Source of the DNA: Cinclus cinclus
Lineage: Eukaryota; Chordata; Aves; Passeriformes; Cinclidae
DNA: 64,000 nt
NCBI RefSeq assembly: GCF_963662255.1
Contig: NC_085055.1
Location: 20,136,704 to 20,200,703 of the forward strand
Direction: 5' to 3'
The notes beneath the pieces were generated by a model, which did not search any database, was not told the origin of the DNA, and saw nothing but the letters and a program-made list of their open reading frames with translations. Position numbers and translations under genes: made by a program. Each line of letters starts with the position of its first letter. Position 1 is the stretch's first letter. This document shows positions 1-12,700 of this stretch, piece after piece.

Positions 1-579
1 AGAACTCATTGGGTATTTTAACTGTGCAGCTTGGAGACAAAAGTGCCTTCTCCTTCCAGCCTTTGGCCTTTAGCAACAAAACTAAGGAGTAAAATTACAA
101 CATAAGAATAAAATTATGACATAAAATTGCACTTACCAGAACCTCTGTGGAGTTTTGTAGTTGATGTTCATGTGCAGAAATACAAGGCTCAGAAGGTAAA
201 TTAATTTTGTCATCTTAGTTGCTAAAACTTAAGCACCATTGCAGAATAATAAAAGGAAAGCTAGATACTGCTTTGATTTTTCTAGTAGTTTCCTTTTCAG
301 TATGTAATACCTCAGCATTTCTGTATTTCCTGTCCCTGGTTTGTACTTCTAAAAATCATTTTTGTATTTCTCTGCAAGACAGTGTCCCACTCTTTCTGTT
401 CTAACATGAGCTCTCATCTTGTAACCATTTTTACCTTGTAAACCCCTTTTTAAAAGAACTTAACTGTAAGTCTGTGAATTGTTAATGTACCCCAGGTGAA
501 TTGTATGTGTAAATAATTTCATTATATTAATTTTAACCATTGCTCTTCCTTTAATTTTTTACCAATTGTTCTGCTCCAG
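1..579 (+). other. VPS8: VPS8 intron (3' part), upstream of first visible exon
   Basis: AT-rich sequence with no supported coding exon. It ends in a pyrimidine-rich acceptor (ctgctccag) immediately before the exon at 580. The exons for the VPS8 N-terminus must lie to the left of the window. Confidence 0.8.
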
Positions 580-704
580 ATCAGAACCAGGCTCTCCGGC
601 TGTGTCTGGGCAGCACTGCGGTTGGGGCCCAGTACGGGGCCATCTCTGCTCTCAGCATCAACAATGACTGTTCCAGGCTGCTCTGTGGCTTTGCAAAAGG
701 ACAG
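580..704 (+). CDS. VPS8: VPS8 exon w1 (beta-propeller)
   Basis: Acceptor AG at 578-579 and donor GT at 705. The exon begins with the last two bases of a split Asp codon and encodes DQNQALRLCLGSTAVGAQYG, then an AISALSINNDCSRLLCGFAKGQ block typical of the Vps8 WD-like propeller (local residues 1-42). It ends in phase 0. Confidence 0.95.
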
Positions 705-3700
705 GTAATTCCCAAAGGATGAGCTGCTCCAGTGCTCTGTCCTGAGAGGCTCCTGGAGGAGCCAGCAGCTCCAAACCAAGCCCATTCAGTCTGTAGCTGT
801 GTGTTGGCCTGTTTAGTGCTCAGGAGCAGCACACATGGCTTGATGTGCCCAGAGCTTTTTGAGGCAGCCAATTCCTGCTGAATCAGGTTTTTGTGGAGGA
901 AGTGAATAATGCAGAATATAGCAAAGGGTTCAATTAATTTTTGACATAATTCCTGTTAAACTGAAATGTTCAATGTCTTACTGGGACAAGCAGTTTAGTC
1001 TTTCTAGGTCACTCTCTGAAGTCTGTGCATGGAAATTAAAGCTCTTTTTTCTGTGGTGATGGCTTGAAATTCTTGAAACTCATATGTAACCCCAAAATTC
1101 ATTTTTGCTAATACCTTACTTGTGTGATAGAAGTAGCATAGCTTTTGAATATAGAAAAAAAGAGTTGAGTCTCTTGTAGTTCTGTGCCCTTCTCAGAACC
1201 AAAAGAGAGAAGGCAATTCCTGAACAGAAGTAACGAGACTAAACCAAAAGGGGTGGTTATTATCTCGGTAACATTTAGAGGACTACAAACAAGGCTACTT
1301 TTTCTTTTTGCATTCATTTCCTTTTGTTCCTTTGGCTTTCACCTTCATAGTAGATAAAACACATACCTGTGCCTGCGGTAGGACTAAATGACAGCCTGCT
1401 GCAGGACATGTGGAAACACTTAATCCATGTAGGATAGCAGCCAGTATTAAATGATACTCGGATAAAATATTTTGGAATAACAGCTCTGAAACATTTAGTC
1501 TAGAAGCATTAATAGGTGACTTATAGGATCACATAAAATACTGTTTCCCTTGGAAAAGTTTTATTTAGATTGTAATCTCACCTCTTCTGGGCAGTTATGC
1601 AGTGAGTAGTAAATACTCTTCAGTTATGCAGTGAGCAGTTTGGGACTTCCTGCTTCTTAGCTGAGAAATCACTTGAATTTAAGTATTAATTTAATATACA
1701 ATACAAGGTCTGTCTTTCTACCTGCCTTTTCACACTAAGCAAGCTCAGGAGGAGAGGAGGGACAAAGTTTATGGTAACCATGCAGATAGTTGAGTTTTGT
1801 TCAGGAGTGTTAGCAGAGATTTTTTCACCTGTTAACTGGTTCTGTGAGAGAGAAATGCATTGGACTTGTTGGGTGGTAACAAAGTTATGTTACACTCTTT
1901 AATGTTCTTATCAGCAGATAGCTGTGAGCTGAGGGAGATTGGGCAGATGGGGAGGGCTGGCCAAAAGGACATGATTGAGAGTTGAGATAACATATGGCAT
2001 CAACTCTAAGCAGACAAGTGAACTTCTTGGAGAAAAAAGACAGCAATACATTTCAGGTCTCTTTTTTTCAAGATGACGCCCCTACTAACCCAGGGTGATA
2101 ATGGCAGTATAGGAATTTGTTGCTGTACTGTAATGCATGAGGTGATGGAGAGAACCCCTTGACAGTGAATGTGTACTGAGCACAATCTGCTTCCAGATCA
2201 CCATGTGGGATCTGGCCAGTGGGAAGCTGCTGCGATCAATAACAGATGCCCACCCTCCAGGAACAGCCATTTTGCACATCAAGGTAATAAACATTAAATA
2301 TACTGCTTTTATCCCAGTTTTGTTCAGTCAGATGTGGTGACTTTCTTTGTGCAGTACTTCTCGATTTTAGATAAGAGCAGCTATCTATGTTAGTGATATC
2401 CAGAGATGAGAAAAATGAGCAGAAATTCTATTTTAAAATGAGGCTGAGTATACTGACATAATAGTTTTGGCTGTGAGTTGTACTGTAACAAACAACAGTT
2501 GTTTTCTGTTATAAGTTCTGTCTCCGATGCCAAGATGTATGAAGAATTAGTTGTTAGAACACATTTCTCTAAAACTTGTAGTGTTTTGACCTGAATACAT
2601 GACTTGCCAGCATTCAACTTAAAAGTATCTGAACTGTGGAATGCAGCTTCTGTAAGCAGTTTTTCAAATAGCTCGTTGGAAATGTTTTGGGTTGAAAGAG
2701 AAATAATCTCTGGCTTCTTGTTCAGCATAGTGTTATTGTCGTACACAGAAAATCATATCTGAGTCTGTGTCTGGCTTTGTTTTACATGGTTTCAGATATT
2801 TGTGGGCTTACAGATTCTGGATTGCAAACACCTCCAGAAGTGTCCCCAGCTGAGACTGTGGTCCTTCATTGTCTGAATTATTTGGTATCATTAGAAGTTC
2901 TGGATGTTTCTGGTTTGGGTCTGTCTGTAACTGCAGCCCACCCACCAGCTCTGGCCCCAGCCCATGGGCTTGAGGCTGAGAGTCCTAGAGGCAGCTCAGG
3001 TTTTGGTGTGCTGTAGTTCTGAACTGCAGCATAAAGTACTGGGGCTCTGGTCCCAAAATTTGGCAGCAGGGCTTGCTAGAGAAATGAAGGTGAAACACAA
3101 ACCTTGCTTTTTGTGCACATCATAAAACCCCGCAGTAATTGTCTCAACTCGATAAGTTAAAGATGTCTTTCTGTAGGTGCACTGCTTATACTCTGTGTGT
3201 TGTTAGTACTGCCATAGCATGTATTTTTATAATCTGTTTGTTTGTAATTTATTTCTTAGGGCCATTTTAATCTCCTTTTCTGTTCAGTTTACAGATGATC
3301 CAACACTTGCAATTTGTAATGACAGCGGAGGCTCCGTGTTTGAACTGTCATTTAAGTAAGACAGTGACTCTACTCAGAGAAAGTACAAGAAACCAATTCT
3401 GGGCCATTGTTTCTAAAACCTAGGGAGAAAAAAACTCATTGAAGCCAATGAAGCTACTGCCTGAATGCTGAAGGTGTAATTTAGGGCAGCAGTGTAATTT
3501 CTTAGCTGAAGCAAGATGCTGTGTGGCAGTGGAATAGCAAAAGTGTAACCTTAGTTGTTGAGGTGTCACTGTATTGTCCAGAATTTGGCAGTCCCTGTGG
3601 GCTCTTGGGAGCTGTCACAAAAGTGCTGCCTCTCCTTTTTCCTTGGCTCATTAGTGAGAGCTGTCCTGCAGTAGCTGCTCATTTTAATCTTGGCCTCTTC

Positions 3701-6700
3701 AAGAGGAGGAAGGACAAGGAGGAAGGACTGACAGTCAATCTGCTCAAGTCCAGCAATTTCCCAATCCTTATTGTCAGATAAGTTCTTAAGGAATTTTTAT
3801 CTGTATCTGAGCAGCTGTATGAGATTGCCTCCAGTGACATGTCAGAAGTGATCCCTGGAGGTGTGCAAGGGACTTTTTAGAAGGAGTGTTTATGAAGGAT
3901 CACTCCTGAGATTGTTGGGCTGCCACCAAGCTGATCTCTGCTCTTTGCAGGAGGGTTATGGGAGTGAGGACGTGCGAGTCTCGGTGTCTCTTCAGTGGCT
4001 CCAAGGGGGAAGTTTGCTGTATTGAGCCATTACATGCAAAGGTTGATTTGAGAGATCATCCTCTCACCCAGTATTCACTGCTGGCCATGGCCTCCCTCAC
4101 TAAGGTAACTTGCTGCTTGCAGGAGGCTTGATGTGGGAGATCACAAAGGAGAAGTTGTGTGTTGTATACTCAGACATTTTATTTTACCTTCTTGCTTTCC
4201 TTGAAGATCCTGGTTATTGGCCTGAAACCATCTCTGAAAGTGTGGATGACCTTTCCCTATGGCCGTGTGAGTAATAAAGCCAAACAGGTGCTTTTTGGGT
4301 TATGGCTACAAACATTTTCTTGGATGGAAAGAGATGAAATCAGGAACAGGTGTTTGGTACCACTGCCTTGCACAGCACTGTGGAATTGCAGTGGTAATCC
4401 GTGGGTCTGATGTGTGGTGATTGTGGCAGAGAGGAGGTGAGAAGGCTGCTCCAGCTGTACCTCTGTGAAGATGCTGATTTTCTCAAATAAGCAGGAGGGA
4501 GTCCCTCAGCTTCTTGTCTTTCCTGCTGCAGTCTGGATGCACCCACAGATGGGATGTTGACCTGGTTATGGCTACAATCACTCTGGACTGGAACCACTGC
4601 TTTATATATATTTATTTATATTTATAACAGACCCCTTAATTATAGGGACAGGAACCAAGAGGAATTTGAACAATAAAGTCTTCTAAACTCTTGATTATTC
4701 ACTTTCACTGGTCAATGGCATAATTCCTCTTGGAAAAGCAGCTGGGGGCATTTGTGGGATAGGTTATGTTAGGAGAAAGGAGACAAGGGGGATATCAAGC
4801 TGTAGCTGGTTGTAGTCTTTGTATCCACGTGGGATTGGATCTACCCTGAACAGCTCAGACACCAGTGGTGTTCTGTCTGGGTGTCTGCTTTGCCAAGGGC
4901 GCACACTGCTCCCAAATGTGTGGCTGGACCAAAGAGCACAAACTGCTGCCAGGAATTTGCTTTGCAGCCCCTGTTTGTACCATACACAGTCAAAAAGTGA
5001 GAAGCAGCTGGTGAGCCGTGTGTCCTGGAGCTGAGGGTCTGCTTGGTGTGCCTTAACCACTGGCTGTGCTTTTTGTGTGACAGATGGACCCTTCGAGTGT
5101 CCCCCTGCTGGCGTGGCACTTTGTGGCTGTGCAGAACTCAGTGAACCCCATGCTTGCCTTCTGTCGAGGAGACGTCGTGTACTTTCTTCTGGTGAGCCTG
5201 GGCTGTTCTGTGCTGCTTTCAGGTGGTCACATCTCATCCACACATTCAAGGACTGAGCCTCTATCTCAGTGACAGTGCAATAGCTGAGCGTGTTGGGAAC
5301 AGTTACAGCTTCCCACTGGCTTGGGAAAACCAGCTTGCTGGTCACTGTTGCAGTGGGGCCTTTGCCTGGAGACATGAGATTTATATGTTCCAGAAGTATT
5401 GCTTTGCAGTGTTTCTACTGGAGGTGTGTGTGGATTATTTTCAGGGAGAGCACGTGAATTTGAGACACTATCTTAGTTTTTGTTTTAAAACGTCAATCTG
5501 AAAAAAAAAGGTATAAATAAAACCTAAAAAAAAAAACCTTTCAGTCCTGTTGGTGTAACTTGAGGGCATGGTGCTCATCCTCTTTAGATCTGCAGTAATT
5601 ATGCTGCAGATATGGTTGTTTGGAGACAATTTCATGTTGATTTCACTATGAGAGCAATACCGACCTAGGCTTCTGAAAATCTGGCAGTTTGGCTTTGGAG
5701 TGCTAAGTTTGTTCCCTAACTCTGCTATCGTGTTGGATCTTAAGCTTTGTTAAAGCACCCAGATGTGTTGTCTGGATTGGATCCTCTTTCTCCTCTCTCA
5801 TCTCCTGGTAAAACTGGGAGGGAAAGAAAAGGGTGCATGTTTAAACTTGTCTTGCTGAGATGCTTGTCTGGGGGAACTTAAGATTCCTGGAATTGTTGAG
5901 GTGCCCTGTGGGAGCTGAGAGGCTGAACTGAAGGAAGTCTTTGAGTCTGAGCCAGCCTTGTCCAATTTCTCTTTTAGGTCAAGAGGGATGATAGTGGTGC
6001 AATACATGTCACAAAGCAGAGGCAGCTTCATCTGCACTATGATCTCATCAACTTTACTGTAAGTCTCAGTACTACAGAATGGTTAATTTTCTTTTTGCAC
6101 TGGTTTTCTTGTAAATGTATCTCAGTAGCCCCTAGTTCTATGCTCTTGGCTAGGTTTATCTGGTGATAAATAACTGAAAATGCCCTTATACTTGGGGCTC
6201 TGTGGAAAACCAGCACAGTGTGGTAACCACCTGTGAACAGGTGATGTAGTTGTCTTGGCTTTGACACCTCTGGATAGAAAGTGTGCTGGAGCATAAACAG
6301 TGTGCCAAGAGGATAAGCTTTCTGGTGGATTGCCATTTGTCTACAGCTCTTTTCTGTGAAGATTCAATGTAATTTCTCTTCAGACGGACCCTCCTTATTT
6401 CTGCCTTTGAAGTTATGCGTGTGTGTGTGTAGTTTGAAGTGGCTGTGTATAGTAGCAAAGCTAGTGCCTCTCCCGGAATTCCCAGTATGGATATTCAGGG
6501 ATATGGCCAGAGCCAGTTTCCTTGGCTCTAATGGAGAGTGCATTGCTGAAGTGTGGAATTTGGTGCTTTTGCAGTGGATCAACTCGCGGACAGCAGTGCT
6601 GCTGGACAGTGTGGAGAAGCTGCATGTCATAGACCGTCAGACTCAGGAGGAGCTGGAGACCATCGAGATCTCAGAGGTTCAGCTGGTCTACAACAGCAGC

Positions 6701-9700
6701 CACTTCAAGTCTCTGGCCACGGGGGGCAATGTCAGCGAGGCCTTGGTAGGTGCTGGTTGTCTGTTCGTGTTTGCTGCTGTGTTTAACGTAGGCCCTAAGT
6801 GGAAGCCTGGAGGGAAAAAGCCTTTTGGGAGCATCTCAGAAGTCAGACATGGTGGTGATGTGGGCAGCTAACAGACAGCTCATGTTTTTTTTGTGCACTG
6901 AAGGTTGTAGGAACTGCTTGTCCTTTACCAAGCTTTGGACTACTCTCTAGGGTAAAAGATGATGTGTTTTATTCTTTAAGAGGATTTTTTACTTAGTACA
7001 CCCCAGGCTGGAGCTCTGGTTACTGTCAGTCAAACTGCTGTTGTAGCTAGTCTCACTTCAGCAGTTGTCTTCCCATCTGTGTGCCCTACACATTTGCTCT
7101 TGAGGAAGGTATGTGAAGAAGCAGGTGGCAAGGAAAGGGCCCCCTTAATCTTTTGGCATCTGAGGGTAGAGACAGAGCCCTACTTTATCATGGCTTTGGG
7201 AAGCCAGAGCTCAGCAGCACTTGCAGCAGAGTTCACAAGCATGAGAGTGTGGCAGCAGAAGTCCTTGAATTACCACTGCCCAGCAAGCTGTGGTGTTCTT
7301 TCCAGCCTCAATTTGATTTCTGCATTATAAAGGATCTTGGAAGTATATTTATGTTGCTTAGAAAATTTAAAAGAAACAAAATGCAGTTTTACTTGAATGT
7401 GATTTTTTTTTTTTTTTTTCCCTGTAGGCACTGGTTGGAGAGAAAGCTTGTTACCAGTCCATCAGCAGCTGTGGTGGTCAGGTCTTTTACCTTGGAACTA
7501 AGGTAAGTGGGGTGAGTTTTTCAATAAAAATACAGGACATTCACTATTGATGATAGCTCTTCTAGAAAAGGGTAGTTTGGGAGGGATGTTTCTGTGGAGA
7601 TGTGTATTGGGAAAAGGTTCTTTGTGCACTTATGTTGTGGGGTGAAGGAAATGTGAAATAATTTGGTTTTAGCCCAGGGTATGGGCTGAGTAAGACATTG
7701 TCATAGTTTGACATTATCCTGATTCATTCTGCTCCAGGGTAAACTTAGCCTTACTTTACTGATATCTCCTCTGTCCCAAGCTGCTCTGTCTCTGTTATAA
7801 ATGTGCTAGGGAATAAACAGAAGAAAATAAGACAGCAGCTAAAATTGGGCTCCAATTTATACTGCTTGAGGGTTGCTTTATTTAGTCATCTGTGCTGGCG
7901 TGCTGTAGTAGGTCTGTGGGGTACTACAGGCTGAATGAGCAACTGCCAGTAAATAACTTTTAGTTTCTTTTTTTTTTCTTTCCTAGTCTGTTCATGTCAT
8001 GACACTGAGAAGCTGGAGAGAGGTATGTTGAAAAGAAGACTACAGCTTAGGCTTGAATTTCTTAAATCTAGCTCAAAGGAGGGAGAGAGCATTTGGGAAG
8101 CATTTTCTGGGCACTGTGTTCAGGATTCCTGATTGCTGCACAGAGCCATTGCTGTGGATACACTGATTTTCATGGGGACTCTGGGACTTCTGCTTGCATA
8201 AATTTCCAGGGTGAATGGAGACCCTGTTCTCCCAGACAAGGCATCATACCTTGCTCTGTGTCAGCGGTGTGGTGAGAGCTTCTGAGGTGTCTTGTTGCCT
8301 TGCTGTCAGGAACTATCACCACTACTGGGAAATGATGGTCCTGAAGGGGAGGTAATCATCTTTTCTATAGTTCTGAGGTTCAGTATTCCTTGTTATTTTA
8401 GAGAGTTGACCACCTTCTGAAACAAGAACGTCTCACAGATGCCCTGGCTCTTGCTTGGTCCTTTTATGAAGGTAAAGCGAAGGCTGTTGTAGGTAAGTTT
8501 GGGCTTGATTGCTTTTAATTGAAACCTCTAGGGATGGTTTTAAATATTTGCATATACAGGAATCACTTTTTTAGAGGAAGAAAATGGAATTGAATTGAAG
8601 CAGAGAAAATAGGATGTGTTGCTTTGAGTTTGTCAGGAGCAACCTTTATATGGAGTAGTTTGATTTTTTTGGATCTCTCTTTAACCATAGTCCCTTTAGC
8701 AACTTGTTGATTTCAAATGAAAGTCAGGCTTGATCTGTGTGTGACTCCATTCTGTTGTCACTTTGCTATGAAGGAGGTGGATCCAGATGTTGAATAGCCA
8801 ACCTGCTAAAATATTCCTGAAGGCCATGTGTGACCTGTAGGTATCGTTGTGTGATTCTCTGTCAGATCTGCCAAGCAGGTGCTTTGATCCAGTCCTTTCC
8901 CCTGGGTGTACAAGGAACTGAAAGAATCACACTGGCTTTTGGCACCATGTTTCCTATGAAGGAGGTTGCTTGAGAAGTATGTAATTGTGCCAGAAACTGC
9001 CACTTGTGTGGTCAGATTTGTACTGGACACATGGATTTTACAGCAAATAACTTCTAATGGCTTTGACAGATGAGGTGCAAGTTCCCAGGACAGGATCTTG
9101 CTGTGAAATTGCTGGAATATGAAGATGTGTTTGGTTTTAGTGCACGGATGTAGCACAGTAAAGCAGACAGTAATGCTTTGAATCATGAGAAACTGTCTTT
9201 TTGAGTTGGCATTGATATTTTCCCCTTTTAGTGCACTTTATTAAGCTTCTTTGCATCAGGACCTCCTCCAGCAATTACCCTCATGTACAGTCTTTGACAG
9301 TTCTCCATTAGTTGTTCTCTGTGTTAAACGGCGCTTGGAACTGTTTGTGCCATTCCTGTGCTGGAGCAGTCTTTAAGTGAGGAGAACAAAGCTTTTGGAA
9401 GAAGAGGGGGCTAAAAGTAGAGCACAAAATTGTGTACTTGCATATCATGACCTGTACATTTCAAAGGTAGTCGTGTTGGCATCTGAACTGTAGGGTTTTT
9501 TTATTTCTACTAGTAGCTTAGATGAGAAAAGCTTTGTTTTTCACCCTACTCCCTCATTCTTTCCAGGCTTGACTGGGGACACGAGCAAGAGGAAAGCAGT
9601 CATTGCTGACAGAGTGAGTCCCTGAGCTCTTCCCAGCTGGATTTTTCTGTGTGCTGGTGTGATGCTGTATTCCTGAAAAGATTGACTTCTGTCCTCTATG

Positions 9701-12700
9701 AGTTAATCCAACTAACTCTAGAACATGTGCATGTTCCTCTCTTGCTAAAATTGGGAGCAGAATTTTAGAAAAAACTCGGAAATACCATCTGGGTAGAGGT
9801 GGAGATAAAATCTGTGGCATTAGCAATCCAAAAGGAGACATTAACATCTGGTCTCCTCACAGTGAAAAGAAACCTTTTGTGTAGGTAACTCTGGAGTTAC
9901 CTACATGTGTCCATCAGTATGTGACTTGCTGACTCTCAGGTTGGAAACTGTACTCTGTGTTAATGTGGGCATGGGATAAACTCTTCAACTGATCCAGTTC
10001 AGTTGTTACAGGAACTTGCTTCTGGGAGGGATATGTTTAAAGTACACACTTGTTGCAATAATTATTTAGCTGTACTCTGTTCTTATTATTATATTTACAG
10101 GTAGCTATGTTTTGCTGTATAGTATACTTTAACTTAAGCTTTGGTTAAAGGCATAGCCTGGATGAGTTTGTGCTTCAGGATGTGTTCACCAGCCTGAAAA
10201 CTGGTTGTTGGGCTGGCTACCCAGCTTTCTGGTCAGTTAAAGTTAGTGTAGACCTTCAGTATCCCTCTGGGCACTTCTGGGCCACTGTCACACCTCTATC
10301 TCTTGGCAGCCTCTTCCCTCTGCTCCTTCCTGCCCACAGCACTTCATACCCAAAATGGGACATCAGAGTTTACAGTGCTGCAAACCCCCAAGCCAGTATG
10401 AAATGTGCTACCAAGCAAGGCCTCAGTATAGGATTTGAATGAGTACTCTTATTTATTGTAATTCAGATGGTTGAAATCCTTCTCCATTACACTGATCGGA
10501 CTCTGAAGAAATGTCCTGACCAAGGAAAAATCCAGGTGATGGAGCAGCACTTTCAGGTACGGTGCTTCAGAGGACTCTTGTAGACATCTTTTGGCTTTTT
10601 AAATTAACTTTGTTTTGCTGCAAACATTACTTGTCTATTTTTGAAAAAAACTTGATGTGGTTCAGCTCAATTCTCACCTGTTGTGTGCACTCACAAAATC
10701 AGGACTTGGGTTTAGTGGGTGGCAGAGCAGAACCTGTGTGTTCTCTTTGTTCTGCATGAGTGTCAGCAGAGCTTTTTTCCATATGCATCAGCATATGGAA
10801 AACCTGTAACTGTGCCAGCTACTAGCTGAGTCAGTTACTTCATTGTTTCTGCTCTGTGTGGGCCAGGCTGCATTTCATGCTTTGCAGGATGTGCTGCTTG
10901 GCAGGATTTTTGCCAGTCAGTCCCCACAACTTTGTTTGTTTTTGTGTTTGTTCCCCAGGATGTGGTGCCTGTCATCGTGGATTACTGTCTGCTGCTGCAG
11001 CGCATGTAAGTCTGGGCTTGCAGGCCTGTCCCCAGGGCAGACCCCAGCACCCCAGGTAGCCCCCAGTGCTGTTTCCTGTGACACCACGTGGTGTAGAGGA
11101 ATTGCACTGCATCATTCCACAGCATGTCACATCACAGCTTAGAGGAATGCCTAAAAAACAGTACCGAAGTCAGGAACTCAGTACTCACACAAAATCACCT
11201 CTTGAATTTGCATTGATATGTTGAGGAAGAAAAGTTGTTTCAAACCAAGAACCTGCCTTGATAGATTTTCTTGTCATCCTCATTGCTTCCCTTCTAACAC
11301 CACTTTTTTTGCTGTGACATCCATAGCTGATTTATGCTGTGTGACTTGCTCTGGTACAGGAGCTGAATGGGGCATTCAGTTCCTGAGCCTGGGAAGTACA
11401 GAGGAAATGGAGTTTAATTTGGAGCCCTTGGAAAGTAGATAAGCAAGGAGATTTTAATAAAATTATTTGATAACTAAACTCTTCCTTCCTCCTAGGGATC
11501 TATTATTTAACCAGATATATATCAAGATGAGTGAGAACTCTGTAGCCAAAGGCATCTTTCTGGAGTGCTTGGAGCCATATATCTTGAGTGATAAGCTGAT
11601 GGGAATCACAGCTCAAGTGATGAAAGACTTGCTGCTTCACTTCCAAGACAGGAACAGGTTGGAAAACTTGGAAGCCTGCATTGTGCATATGGATATCACC
11701 AGTTTAGACATACAGCAGGTGAGTGGTTGTGTTGCACACTGGGTTGAGCTCCTCTGATTAAATTAGCAGTTACAGCATCTTGTGCTTCTAAGCATAGCAT
11801 GGCATGTGAGGTTTCCCTGGGGTCAAATTCACTGAGTTGGGAGCTGTACAGTGTGGCTGTATTTTGCTCCCCCACTTTTTGTCCTGGCATAGGTTAATGA
11901 ATCAGCAGCTGAACATGTTGGAAAATCCTTCAGGAGTATCCCCAGTCACTCTTTGCCATTTTGAGTACCTTACCTGATATCAAAGGCTATAGGAGCACAG
12001 AAAGCTGGAGTTGTTTTTGAGCTTTTGCACAGCAGTTAGTGAAGCAGGGAGGGATTCCTGCTCAGCAGTCCTGTTTTCTGATGGCATGGCTTTCCACTTC
12101 AAGGGTGAAGCTGCTTGGAAACTTGATGTTAGGATTCTCTAACAGTGAATTCAGTCAAACTACTGCAAGCAAGGTTTTTGAAGAGCTGGATCTTTACATT
12201 TTTTTCTTTAACCTCATATGAATGTTAGAATCTAGACTAGACAGATTTCATACTTGCTGCATGAGCAAGAAGTTGGACACTCCTCTGGGGGATTTGGGGT
12301 TTTCACAGAGACTGGTTCTCAAAGTGGAAATTCTCATTCTGCTTTAAGTTGTACTCTTGGGTGATGGAAGTGCGAGAACAGGGCCTGAGGAGTGAGAACT
12401 GTGAGCTAGGAGCAGCTGTGTAGCTGCCCTGTGCTTTGCTACCTTGCAGGTGGTTCTCCTGTGCTGGGAAAACTGCCTGTACGATGCCATGATCTACGTC
12501 TACAACAGCGGGATGAACGACTTCATCAGTCCCATGGAGGTAGGAGAGGTGCAGGAGCCCCTGCAGGAAGGGTTCAGCACACATGAGAAACAGCATTTCA
12601 AACCCAAAGCCTTATTTTATTCTCTATATTCTGCATTCTTGCTCATTTCCATTTCAAGGGGGAAATCATGTGTGATATGTGCAGTTTATTTGACTGGATG

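Noticed and set aside
4764..5375. Minus-strand open frame of 203 codons
   Set aside because: It covers VPS8 exon w6 in antisense and flanking intron. Best explained as a shadow.
6415..6431. (GT)n microsatellite
   Set aside because: Only about seven units, too short to report as a meaningful repeat.
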